A stretch of DNA of 64,000 nt from positions 124,001-188,000 of the forward strand of contig NC_015186.1 in assembly GCF_000202835.1 (NCBI RefSeq), in the 5' to 3' direction. Position 1 is the first letter of the stretch. Every line of letters starts with the position of its first letter. This DNA comes from Acidiphilium multivorum AIU301. Its GTDB lineage: Bacteria; Pseudomonadota; Alphaproteobacteria; Acetobacterales; Acetobacteraceae. The notes below the pieces were generated by a model, which saw only the letters and a program-made list of their open reading frames with translations, had not been told where the DNA came from and did no database searches. This document shows positions 17,240 to 25,327 of this stretch, one piece after another. Made by a program: the position numbers and the translations under genes.

Positions 17240-18280
17240 ATGGATATCATGATTCTCGGCATCGATCTTGGGAAGAACTCTTGCAGCGTGGTGGGCATGG
17301 ACGCCGCCGGCCGGGTTGTTTTGAGGCGGAGACTTCGGCGGGGAACGTTGGAAAGTTTCGTTGGCGAGCTTGGGTCGTGCATTGTGGCAATGGAAGCATG
17401 TTGCGGCGCTCATCACCTCGGGCGGATTTTCGCCGCGCGGGGCCACGAGGTGCGGCTGATGTCGCCGGAATATGTCCGTCCGTACGTGAAGGCGCAGAAG
17501 AACGATGATCTCGACGCGGAGGCGATCGCAGAGGCTGCGACGCGGCCAACGATGCGTTTCGTGCCTGTGAAGAGCCAGGACCAATCTGATCTCCAGGCTT
17601 TGCACCGAGCCCGGGAGCGCCTCGTCTCGGAACGGACGGCGCTGATCAATCACTTGCGGGCGTTGCTGCTGGAGCGAGGGATCGTCGTTCCGCAAGGCCG
17701 GAGGAAACTGGAAGCCGAGCTTGAGACATTGGCCGAAGATGGCGGTTTTGCCGCGTTGAGCCCGCGCATCCGGACGTTGATCGAAGATCTTCGGGCGGAA
17801 TGGCGTTCACTCGACCAGAGGATCACCGGCTTCGACGCCGAGTTCGTTCAGTTGGCTCGTGACGACGTGGCTGTGCGACGTTTGACCAAAATCCCAGGAA
17901 TTGGAACGATAAACGCTACGGCGCTGGCGGCGGCGGTCGGCGAGGCGCATGCATTCAAACGTGGGCGGGACATGGCGGCGTGGCTGGGGCTCGTTCCACG
18001 GCAAATGACAACGGGTGGAAAACCGCGCCTGCTCGGCATCAGCAAACGCGGCAATCGTTATTTGCGGAAGAACTTGATCCATGGCGCACGAGCGGCGCTG
18101 CCTTATCTTGTCGAACGCGATACGCCGTTGGGCCGCTGGGCGCGGGGATTGCTCGATCGAGCGCATAAGAACGTGGTCGTAGTCGCGCTGGCCGCGAAGC
18201 TGGCTCGGATTGCATGGGCCGTTTTGGCGCACGGTTGCGATTACGACGCCCAATTCGAAGCGGCGGCTGCGGCCGCATGA
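17240..18280 (+). CDS. IS110/IS1111-group transposase
   Basis: A 346-residue DEDD recombinase. The N-terminal RuvC-like domain shows GIDLGKNSC (Asp), a Glu in IVAMEACCGAH and Asp residues in KNDDLDAEAIAEA. A coiled-coil linker follows, then the C-terminal Tnp domain (LTKIPGIGTINATALAAAVG; GLVPRQMTTGGKPRLLGISK). It works with a guide (bridge) RNA made from the element's own non-coding end. The GLVPRQ..GGK.RLLGISKRG signature is IS1111-like. Position 256 or so has Thr-Thr where many relatives have a Ser before GGK. The reading frame is undamaged. Confidence 0.92.
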   Translation: MDIMILGIDLGKNSCSVVGMDAAGRVVLRRRLRRGTLESFVGELGSCIVAMEACCGAHHLGRIFAARGHEVRLMSPEYVRPYVKAQKNDDLDAEAIAEAATRPTMRFVPVKSQDQSDLQALHRARERLVSERTALINHLRALLLERGIVVPQGRRKLEAELETLAEDGGFAALSPRIRTLIEDLRAEWRSLDQRITGFDAEFVQLARDDVAVRRLTKIPGIGTINATALAAAVGEAHAFKRGRDMAAWLGLVPRQMTTGGKPRLLGISKRGNRYLRKNLIHGARAALPYLVERDTPLGRWARGLLDRAHKNVVVVALAAKLARIAWAVLAHGCDYDAQFEAAAAAA

Positions 18281-18412
18281 CGGAATCGCCCGAACAGCGC
18301 TCACAGTTGGGCGCGAAAGGGCAGTCGATGTCTGCGTGAGGTGAAAGGAAGATGGCCTGACAGTCGAACGGCGGCTTGAAAACCTGACGCAGTGAACGGC
18401 CTCCGAGGCCGG
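18281..18412 (+). ncRNA. Candidate bridge RNA region of the IS110 element
   Basis: The 3' non-coding end folds on paper into three elements: CGCCC/GGGCG (18287-18291 with 18309-18313, 17-nt loop); a ten-position stem CTGCGTGAGG/CCTGACGCAG with one mismatch (18332-18341 with 18383-18392) closing a 41-nt loop; and CGGCC/GGCCG (18397-18411) beside the right boundary. CAGTCGA occurs twice (18322, 18361). In the IS1111 group the bridge RNA is encoded 3' of the transposase, which fits. Guide loops have not been assigned. Confidence 0.5.
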
Positions 18413-18553
18413 TGTGATTATGAGGATCAGGCCGCGCGGATCTCCATCTTGGCCGGGTTCGAAGCCCGAGACCGGATACGTTGAAGCAGACTGATTAGAG
18501 CCAGATGAAAATCACCCCTTGCGGACGGGGCGGGCCATACGTTCACGCTGTGA

Positions 18554-19305
18554 ATGGAACGATTTGTACTGACGGACGCCCAATGGGCGAGGATAGAACC
18601 GCATTGTCTTGGCAAGGCGAGTGACCCCGGCCGCTGCGGCCGGGACAATCGGCTGTTTCTGGAAGCGGTGCTTTGGATTGTCCGTACTGGCAGTCCGTGG
18701 CGTGATCTGCCTTCGATGTTTGGCAACTGGAGCACGGCCTACCGCCGGTTCAACGACTGGCGCCGCGCTGATGTTTTCAAACGGATTTTCGACGCGGTAT
18801 CTGATGAACCCGACATGGAATACGCCATGGTCGACGCCACGATCGTCAAGGTCCACCGTCACGGCCAGGGCGCAAAAGGGGGACTCAAAGCCAGGCCATA
18901 GGCCGTTCCAAAGGTGGCATGACAACCAAAATTCTGGCGCTGACGGATGCCTTGGGCAACCTTGTGCGCTTTCGTCTCATGCCGGGCAATCGCTATGACA
19001 GCATCGAGGTCCCGCCACTGATCGACAACGTCGAATTCGGTGGATTGATCGCAGACAAGGCATTCGACAGCAACGCTCTGGTCGCAGAACTCAACGAAAG
19101 AGGCGCCAGGATCGTCATTTCCCAGCACCCGGCCCGGGCACTGAAGCTGAAAATCGACCACGAAACCTACAAATGGCGTCATCTGATCGAGAATTTCTTC
19201 TGCAAGCTCAAGGAGTTCAAACGCATCGCCCTGCGCGCCTGCAAAACAGACCAGAGCTTCCAGCCAATGATCCACCTCGCCGCAGCCGTCATCAACTCAC
19301 GATGA
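18554..19305 (+). CDS. IS5-family (IS427-group) transposase, two frames joined by slippage
   Basis: Frame one (18554-18901) encodes the N-terminal part (MERFVLTDAQWARIEPH, DNRLFLEAVLWIVRTG, MVDATIVKVHRHGQGAKGG). Frame two continues with TQSQAIGRSKGGMTTKILAL, ADKAFDSNALVAEL and the final YKWRHLIENFFCKLKEFKR to 19305. The overlap contains AAAAGGGGG at 18874-18882, a plausible -1 slippery run, as known for this group. The right end reads ACCCCCACAAACCCT, a usual terminal repeat, but I see no partner on the left side, so the left end may be lost. Confidence 0.8.
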
Positions 19306-19323
19306 ACCCCCACAAACCCTAAA

Positions 19324-20529
19324 TTAATGGTTACATGTCGTTATGCAAAATCGTAGAATGCGCTCGCAGGCCTCTTCCAGAAGGGCATCGGATGCAGCCG
19401 TCGAAAGCCGGATATGACCTGGCATTGCAAACGCGGAGCCCGGAACCGTAGCGACCAAAGCCTCATCTAGTAAGGCATTCGCCACATCCTCATCATTGCC
19501 AAGTATTCGGCCGCTCGGGGTCCGGCAACCCAATAGACTGGTGATCGACGGGAAGGCGTAGAAAGCTCCCTCTGGGCGGGAACAGGTAAGGCCAGGCGCA
19601 CCGGCCAGCGCACCTAGAACAAGATCGCGGCGTCGACGATAAATCGTACGTCGTTCCTCGAGAAGATCCTGCGGGCCGTCTAGCGCCGCAACAGCAGCCG
19701 CCTGGCTAATGGTCGAAACACCCGCAGTGGCAGTCCCCTGAACCAGCGTCATTGCCGCTAGCCAGTCACGCGGACCGGTACAGAAGCCAAGGCGCCAGCC
19801 GGTCATCGCATAGGATTTCGATACGCCGGACATAGTCAGCACGCGCCCAGCGAGATCTGGAGCAGCGGCCGCCAATGTCAGGTACGCGCCTTCGAAAATG
19901 AGGTGCTCGTAAATATCATCCGAAATTGTCAGTACATGAGGATGCCGACGAAGCACATCGGCGATGCCGATAAGCATTGCCGCATCGGCAATCGCGCCGG
20001 ACGGATTGTTTGGATAGTTGAGAACAAGGAGCTTCGTCCTTGGCCCGATAGCTGCCGCGAGGGTGGCAGCATCCACGCGGAATCCTGCTTCGGCGGGGCA
20101 ATCGATGAACACCGGGATACCACCGGCGAATTCAACCACCTGGATGTAGCCTGCCCAGCAAGGCGCGGGAATAAGCACTTCATCGCCAGGATCGATGACC
20201 GACATCACGGCGTCAAATATCGCCTGCTTGCCGCCATTTGTGACAAGAACGTCAGCTGGTGTTGCCGGCAAACCCTGATCGCGTTCGAATTTCCGTGCTG
20301 CGGCGCAGCGCAGCGCATCGGTTCCAGCGATAGGGGGGTAGCGTGTCTGCCCGCCGAGTGCGGCACGGTGTGCGGCATCAACGACATGCGGTGGGGTTGG
20401 AAGGTCGGGCTCGCCGATCGATAGCGAAATCACATCATGGCCAGCGGCACGAAGAGCGCGAGCCCGGGCAGCCATAGCGAAAGTAGCCGCCGGCCTTGTT
20501 CGGCCGACGCAGGCGGAAAATTGGATCAT
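19324..20529 (-). CDS. Class I/II aminotransferase (aspartate aminotransferase-like)
   Basis: A 401-residue PLP enzyme of fold type I. Motifs are the SIGEPDLPTP start, NGGKQAIFD, NYPNNPSGA, SDDIYEHLIF, the Schiff-base lysine in MSGVSKSYAMTGWRLG and HIRLSTAASDALLEEA near the end. It probably transaminates aspartate or a related amino acid with 2-oxoglutarate. It lies 31 bp after the GT41 gene on the same strand. An IS5-type element ends a few bases beyond its stop, so the last residues (ITTCNH) could have been altered by the insertion. Confidence 0.85.
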   Translation of the reverse strand: MIQFSACVGRTRPAATFAMAARARALRAAGHDVISLSIGEPDLPTPPHVVDAAHRAALGGQTRYPPIAGTDALRCAAARKFERDQGLPATPADVLVTNGGKQAIFDAVMSVIDPGDEVLIPAPCWAGYIQVVEFAGGIPVFIDCPAEAGFRVDAATLAAAIGPRTKLLVLNYPNNPSGAIADAAMLIGIADVLRRHPHVLTISDDIYEHLIFEGAYLTLAAAAPDLAGRVLTMSGVSKSYAMTGWRLGFCTGPRDWLAAMTLVQGTATAGVSTISQAAAVAALDGPQDLLEERRTIYRRRRDLVLGALAGAPGLTCSRPEGAFYAFPSITSLLGCRTPSGRILGNDEDVANALLDEALVATVPGSAFAMPGHIRLSTAASDALLEEACERILRFCITTCNH

Positions 20530-20560
20530 CCCGCGTCAGCACCACAGTTGCGGCGATTGA

Positions 20561-22762
20561 TCAAGCCCGGCAGCCGTTACGACAATAATCCTGCCACGCA
20601 TAGCGCAACGCGGCACCGAGATTACGACCAAAACGCTTCGCGTCACAGAGGGGACTCGTGAGCATCTGTTCGCGCAATCGAGCCCGACGTGCGGCTAGCG
20701 CTTCCAGATCCGAGGACATGGCAACGGCACGATCGATATACTGTTCCGGACTCTCTGTAACGCAATCCGTCAGGCCCACGTTCGAAAGGTGGCTCACCGA
20801 ATGACGTGCGGCGAAGAAATCACCAGCCAAAGTGATGACAGGCACCCCCATAAACATCGATTCGCATGTCGTTAGCCCACCTGAATACGGGAATGGATCT
20901 AGTGCGATATCAACGTCCTTATAGCCTTCGATGAATTCTGGATGCGGAGCTCGACCGCGCAATTCGACCCGACTCGTATCAACTCCAAGAGCATGCGCTC
21001 GAGAGATGAAGCGCTCAGGAATTCCATCTTCAGAAAATTGCGGGCAGCGGAGGAGCAGGTGGGCGTTATCGACCTGTTCAAGGATCCGTCCCCAGAGCGA
21101 TAATGTCTCATCGGTCAGTTTTGTCAGATTATTGAAGCAGCCAAAGGTGACATGACCGTTTGCAAGAGCCGGCAAATTGCTGACAGGCGGCGACGTTGGG
21201 GGAGGAGAATAGCAGACATAGCCGTCCGGCAACCGTAATAGCTGTTCCGTATAATATTGATCAAACCCCTCCGGGGTCTCCCATCGATCCGTAATGAACC
21301 AGTCAACACGCTTCATGCCAGTTGTAGACGCCTGTGAGCCAACCCATTTTATTTGGACGGGCGCCGGGCGATACGCCAAACTTCCAATCAATCCATTGTC
21401 ACCAAAGCCACTCAAGTCAATAAGAATATCGATATTACAATCGGCAATATTTGAGGCAATCTCCGCCTCGTATTTTGTGATTCGGTCTTGCCATTTGTGC
21501 GCACGTCGTGCAAGCCGCTGCGCAAATGGATCTCCTGCAGCGAAGTGACCAAAACAATAGAGCTCGTATGCATCTCGATCTAAATTTTCCAGACCGGCAA
21601 ATGTGAGCCATCCTACAGGATGTTGTCGCAGAGAATGAGACAGTAGGCCGATTCGAAGTGGACGATCAGGATCAACAACAGAGGGCTTCATCAGTGGTTC
21701 GCAGTCTTCGGGCAATGTCGCGGCGAGTTTTCGGGTCGAGTCCAGAAGAAGCTCCGCGGTCGCATTGCTTTGATACGGAATTAAGGAACATTCAGCTCGC
21801 AGCCGAGACCGGTCATTGGCTTTGGGGGTTGCCGCTTTGATGTCCCTTGCACTTCCTGCGAGATCGCCAGCTGATGCTCTGATCGTAGCGCGATTTAATA
21901 ATATCGTAGAGCTCGCGTTTGCGGGAATATCTAATTTATTCAATATATCGGAAGCATCGCCAAAACGATACTGTCGGCCAAGTGCGACAGCTAGATCATT
22001 GGCGATATCGATGTTTTCGGGCGCACGGAGAAGGGCTTTGCGCAGATGTAATTCTGCCATTTCTGGCATCTGATTCGCCAAATACGCATTGCCGAGCAAA
22101 GCTAGGATATCAGACGCATCCGGCTCAACGTCGATCGCAGTCTCTAAAAGAGCGATCGCCTCTTCAGCCCCACCGCGCCTAAGAGCTGCATTGGCTTCAA
22201 GACAGAGCTCAATGGCAGTGGTCCACTTCGGCTCTCGGATCTGCAAAATCAGATCATGATCAACCGTGTCGCGTAGTTCATTATACGTAATTGCATAATG
22301 AAGTATATCAGGTGCAAGATTTCCGGCGTTGGCCATCGCGCGCAATGCGGCACCCTGAAGTCCGAGCGCACCGAGCGCAAGCGCAAGTCCATGCCAAGCC
22401 TGATGGTTGGTGGGATTAAGATCGGTAGCTCGCGAAAGATATCCCACTGCGTCGTGCGGGTCGTTGCTTTGTAGTGCCAATATTCCATAAGCAAGCAAAG
22501 GTTCAATCCGCCAACGATTACGTATGCTAGCTTGGATATAGAGCTCTTTGGCCTCAGCCACATGACCATCAGCACGATAACTCTGGGCGAGCCTAATCAA
22601 CGGCTCATCCCATGATGGAGCCAGCTCACTCGCTTGCTGGAAAAGCTTCCTTGCGCACTCGCGGGTGTTACCGGCATCAAGAGCCACCCCCGCCGCTATG
22701 ACGTCGGCCGCGTTCGTCATATTTTCGTGTAACGCTGGGGCGCTAGCAACCTGATCAAGCAT
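20561..22762 (-). CDS. TPR-containing GT41 O-glycosyltransferase (probable flagellin glycosylation)
   Basis: A 733-residue protein. The first 330 residues are TPR-like helical repeats (NPTNHQAWHGLALALGALG; EPDASDILALLGNAYLA). The rest is an OGT/SPINDLY-type GT41 domain (RIGLLSHSLRQHPVGWLTFA, DILIDLSGF, RPAPVQIKWVGSQASTTGM, VTFGCFNNLTKLT, DIALDPFPYSGGLTTCESM). The domain order is that of FlmG, which glycosylates flagellin in Caulobacter; the flagellin gene is 2.6 kb upstream. It overlaps the TPR gene by 8 bp. Base composition is unusually AT-rich for the window. Confidence 0.85.
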   Translation of the reverse strand: MLDQVASAPALHENMTNAADVIAAGVALDAGNTRECARKLFQQASELAPSWDEPLIRLAQSYRADGHVAEAKELYIQASIRNRWRIEPLLAYGILALQSNDPHDAVGYLSRATDLNPTNHQAWHGLALALGALGLQGAALRAMANAGNLAPDILHYAITYNELRDTVDHDLILQIREPKWTTAIELCLEANAALRRGGAEEAIALLETAIDVEPDASDILALLGNAYLANQMPEMAELHLRKALLRAPENIDIANDLAVALGRQYRFGDASDILNKLDIPANASSTILLNRATIRASAGDLAGSARDIKAATPKANDRSRLRAECSLIPYQSNATAELLLDSTRKLAATLPEDCEPLMKPSVVDPDRPLRIGLLSHSLRQHPVGWLTFAGLENLDRDAYELYCFGHFAAGDPFAQRLARRAHKWQDRITKYEAEIASNIADCNIDILIDLSGFGDNGLIGSLAYRPAPVQIKWVGSQASTTGMKRVDWFITDRWETPEGFDQYYTEQLLRLPDGYVCYSPPPTSPPVSNLPALANGHVTFGCFNNLTKLTDETLSLWGRILEQVDNAHLLLRCPQFSEDGIPERFISRAHALGVDTSRVELRGRAPHPEFIEGYKDVDIALDPFPYSGGLTTCESMFMGVPVITLAGDFFAARHSVSHLSNVGLTDCVTESPEQYIDRAVAMSSDLEALAARRARLREQMLTSPLCDAKRFGRNLGAALRYAWQDYCRNGCRA

Positions 22763-23546
22763 GGCGTGGCAAACTGCGCGTATTGTCGCTAAACAGCAAT
22801 GTGGCCTCGTCCCAATTTCCTGTTCCTACGGCTGCTTGGACGGCTAGGAGACTCGTGTCGAGATCAGCGCGACCTTCGGCTACAAGTCGCCGGATTTGGT
22901 CAGTTGCCTCTGTATAGGCTCCCCGTTCAATCAGTACCGAGATAAGAAGATGGCGAAGCCTCAGGTCATCTTGAGGACGGTCGGAATGCTCTTCATCACC
23001 GTCCCGCAATATATTGCGCAAGGTGTCCTCCGCCTCCGCCGGCGCAGAGCGGCATAGCCCGGCGAGCGCAAGGAAGTTAGCAGGCATCTCGTCAAGGACC
23101 TCACGCAAGCAGGTCGCAGCGTCGTCGATATGCCCTAGCTCCAAGAGAGCTCTTCCTAATATCGACTTAGCCGTTGAATTCCTTGGGTCTGCAACGACCG
23201 CCTCGGAAGCGGCCTTCGCCGCTTCAACCCAATTCTTTTCCTCAAGGCTAATCTCGGCACTAAAACAAAGAATAATCGAATTCTCAGGAAATGCAGCTAA
23301 GCCGTCCGACACTATTTCCTTTGCACGAGCGTGCCTGCCTTTGACAAATTCGATTGCCGCTGACAGCGCAACGATCGTCCCAGGATTCTCACCGCGCTTC
23401 TCGAGGGTAGGGAGTAGGAGCGAGGCAGCGTTGACCTGCCCCTGATCGATTAGCTGCCGCACGCGCGCAAAAAGCACGCGATTTACACTTGAATTGTCGC
23501 CCCGCACGGCAGGTTGCAATTGAGAATTCGAGTGGAGATCGGACAT
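22755..23546 (-). CDS. TPR-repeat protein of the flagellar block
   Basis: A 263-residue all-helical protein built of TPR-like units (VRQLIDQGQVNAASLLLPTL; AIEFVKGRHARAKEIVSDGL; AKSILGRALLELGHIDDAAT). There is no catalytic domain and no signal peptide. Its end overlaps the start of the GT41 gene, so it may be a partner that brings flagellin to the transferase, or a split-off TPR arm of it. Function is inferred from position only. The C-terminal third is more charged. Confidence 0.7.
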   Translation of the reverse strand: MSDLHSNSQLQPAVRGDNSSVNRVLFARVRQLIDQGQVNAASLLLPTLEKRGENPGTIVALSAAIEFVKGRHARAKEIVSDGLAAFPENSIILCFSAEISLEEKNWVEAAKAASEAVVADPRNSTAKSILGRALLELGHIDDAATCLREVLDEMPANFLALAGLCRSAPAEAEDTLRNILRDGDEEHSDRPQDDLRLRHLLISVLIERGAYTEATDQIRRLVAEGRADLDTSLLAVQAAVGTGNWDEATLLFSDNTRSLPRHA

Positions 23547-23611
23547 AGTCAGGTTCCTTTTGAACGGTGGTGCGGACCAATTCTCCGGTCAGCGCGCGAG
23601 ATTGCTATAGC

Positions 23612-24484
23612 TTATGCGATGAGAGATCTAGCTTGTGCAGCTAGCCCAACGAGACTGGAGCTCGAGCCATAAGCGTTCATGTTGCTTGCTTGTGTGACTG
23701 CAAGGAATCGATCCGCGAACGATTGAACAAACTGCTTGTTCTGAAATTTTGATACATCAAGTCGACTGGTGATGGCCTGCTCTTGCGCAAGCAGCGGCTG
23801 AAATGCGATTTGTTGAGGAACTCCCAATGCGGTCGTGACGACCGAGCGCATAACAGAATCACCGAGAATTTGAGTGGCATTCGTGAATTTTTGAGCGTTC
23901 TGAATGAAATATAGTGCGTTTGAAAGCCCGGGAGTCTGTTTATCAAGTGACTGACGCCAAAGAACTTCAGCATATGCATTAGTGAGGGTACTTATACTTG
24001 ATGGCTTTTGTATTATAGATAACCCTTTGGTTGCAAATTGATAAATCTGGGCGGTCGAAAGCCACTGCGAATTAGTGGACGACAATTGATTGGCAAGCCC
24101 GTTTGGATCGCTCGGATTTGACAGAAGCGCCTTTTGAGCCAACGCTGGAAATCCGACCTGAGACCCTAGCCCGTTAGCAGTAAGAAGAACTTTAAGAACG
24201 GTTGGATTTTGAAGAAGCTGCTTCGCAGTCTTCGCGCTGTTCACAGCTTTTGTGAACGCGGCAATATCCCGCTGTACTTGTGGCGATTTTGCTTCTGCCT
24301 GAATATCTTTTGTTTCATTCTGCTGGGCGATTCGGAGCGCAATAATCGGATTTTGAGAACTCGTGACAGTTCCGCTCGTCGCTCCGCCGTAACTCGCTTC
24401 TAGAATTGAGGCAATACTTGACGAAGTTGTATTTACGGAGCTTGTAAAGAGAGTGGCAATATTTGGCGATAGAGTAGACGACAT
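23612..24484 (-). CDS. DUF1217-family flagellar protein
   Basis: A 290-residue secreted-type protein rich in Ser, Thr, Gln and Asn (MSSTLSPNIATLFTSSVNTT). It has the repeated pattern of DUF1217, found beside flagellar genes in alphaproteobacteria (ALRIAQQNETKDIQAEAKSP; RFLAVTQASNMN). The DUF has no settled role. ATG at 24484 is preferred over one at 24529 because GGAG lies 9 nt upstream. The start is inside the unusually long flaF frame. Confidence 0.75.
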   Translation of the reverse strand: MSSTLSPNIATLFTSSVNTTSSSIASILEASYGGATSGTVTSSQNPIIALRIAQQNETKDIQAEAKSPQVQRDIAAFTKAVNSAKTAKQLLQNPTVLKVLLTANGLGSQVGFPALAQKALLSNPSDPNGLANQLSSTNSQWLSTAQIYQFATKGLSIIQKPSSISTLTNAYAEVLWRQSLDKQTPGLSNALYFIQNAQKFTNATQILGDSVMRSVVTTALGVPQQIAFQPLLAQEQAITSRLDVSKFQNKQFVQSFADRFLAVTQASNMNAYGSSSSLVGLAAQARSLIA

Positions 24485-24842
24485 CAAATGTCTCCGAGAT
24501 ATATGCTCGCCCGCTAAGTCCATCGGCAAAATTGTCGCCGATTATCGCGATCACTTCAAGATCGGGACTTTGATCATTTGTCTGCTGAAGAATGTTATTC
24601 GCAACAGAAACGATCTGCGCCCGAAGTGGTGCCGGCAACGGATTGAGTGGATCGAGATTTGTAGCGAGAATCGTCTGCCAGAGCCTGCGGGCAGTTGCCA
24701 ATGCTCGTGTACGACTCAGATCATCGTCGGCCGCACGGAGCATAGAACTCACAGTGCGGAACACTTCGGCATCCTGCTCACGCTGACCTCGCAGTTGATT
24801 GGCGGATTCATAGGCCTTGAAGGCCTTTGCTGAATGAGACAT
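24315..24842 (-). CDS. flaF: Flagellin-synthesis regulator FlaF with extended C-terminus
   Basis: Residues 1-112 match FlaF (MSHSAKAFKAYESANQLRGQ; ATARRLWQTILATNLDP; NPLPAPLRAQIVSVANNIL; final FADGL), which promotes flagellin translation and secretion opposite FlbT. Family members stop at about 112-120 residues. Here the frame continues to 175 residues, with a basic tail overlapping the DUF1217 gene by 170 bp. A TGA overlapping the DUF1217 ATG lies in the neighbouring frame, so a one-base indel may have removed the native stop. Confidence 0.8.
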   Translation of the reverse strand: MSHSAKAFKAYESANQLRGQREQDAEVFRTVSSMLRAADDDLSRTRALATARRLWQTILATNLDPLNPLPAPLRAQIVSVANNILQQTNDQSPDLEVIAIIGDNFADGLSGRAYISETFDVVYSIAKYCHSLYKLRKYNFVKYCLNSRSELRRSDERNCHEFSKSDYCAPNRPAE

Positions 24843-24857
24843 TTACGATCCTTTTGA

Positions 24858-25256
24858 TCACTGACATGACTGCAGAACGGCTGCTTCGTGGCGCATAATT
24901 CGCCGCGAAAGCTTAAGGGCTTCATAACAATCATCCGATTTTGCACATTCCAGCGCTCGGTCGAGGATCTCGCGGGCGAGCGCCGAAGTTGTCGCTTCCT
25001 TGAACTGCTCTATCAGTTCGCGGGCACGGACTAGCGCGGATTGGCGTTCTTCGTCCGTTCCGATATAGGCCGTCTGGAGAGCAAAATAGATCTGCTTCGC
25101 AGGCGTGTTGACCTCGTCTGGCCGCAGTATTTGTTTGCCGAACATGAAGCGTGCCTTCGCCGTCAACTCGATGCGTGACTTCGTGCGGAACCGGATCGGT
25201 GCGCCGTTCAGTATCATGATATCGCCTTGGCGAAGCTCCAGCACCAGAACCGACAT
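24858..25256 (-). CDS. flbT: Flagellin mRNA regulator FlbT
   Basis: A 132-residue FlbT: the N-terminal beta-rich RNA-binding region (LVLELRQGDIMILNGAPIRF, TKSRIELTAKARFMFGKQIL) is followed by helices (IYFALQTAYIGTDEERQSAL). In Caulobacter FlbT binds the 5' leader of flagellin mRNA and destabilises it until the hook is complete. It lies between flagellin and flaF on the same strand, 15 bp from flaF. Confidence 0.9.
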   Translation of the reverse strand: MSVLVLELRQGDIMILNGAPIRFRTKSRIELTAKARFMFGKQILRPDEVNTPAKQIYFALQTAYIGTDEERQSALVRARELIEQFKEATTSALAREILDRALECAKSDDCYEALKLSRRIMRHEAAVLQSCQ

Positions 25257-25286
25257 ATATTTATCCTTCGTAACGCGACTAGTAGG

Positions 25287-25313
25287 CCCGGCCTGCTATT
25301 GAAGCAGGCCGGG
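25287..25313 (-). terminator. Hairpin after the flagellin gene
   Basis: CCCGGCCTGC and GCAGGCCGGG pair perfectly over a 7-nt loop, starting 15 bp beyond the flagellin stop. There is no T-run on the minus strand. It could end or process the abundant flagellin transcript before flbT. Confidence 0.65.
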
Positions 25314-25327
25314 TTACGGCGGATGAA

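Larger units (their letters stand above)
17164..18412 (+). mobile_element. IS110-family (IS1111-group) insertion sequence
   Basis: An intact transposase gene is bounded by a 10-bp direct repeat, TGTGATTATG, at 17164-17173 and 18413-18422. This fits the core duplication left by these elements, which lack ordinary terminal repeats. The 5' leader (about 66 bp) has a perfect hairpin at 17194-17213 (GGCGATC-TGGTAG-GATCGCC). The 3' non-coding part (about 130 bp) is longer and structured. Exact ends are inferred. Confidence 0.65.

Noticed and set aside
18454-18468. tRNA T-arm-like hairpin (CGGG-TTCGAAG-CCCG)
   Set aside because: No acceptor, D-arm or anticodon arm surrounds it, so it is not a tRNA gene; at most a simple hairpin near the IS110 end.
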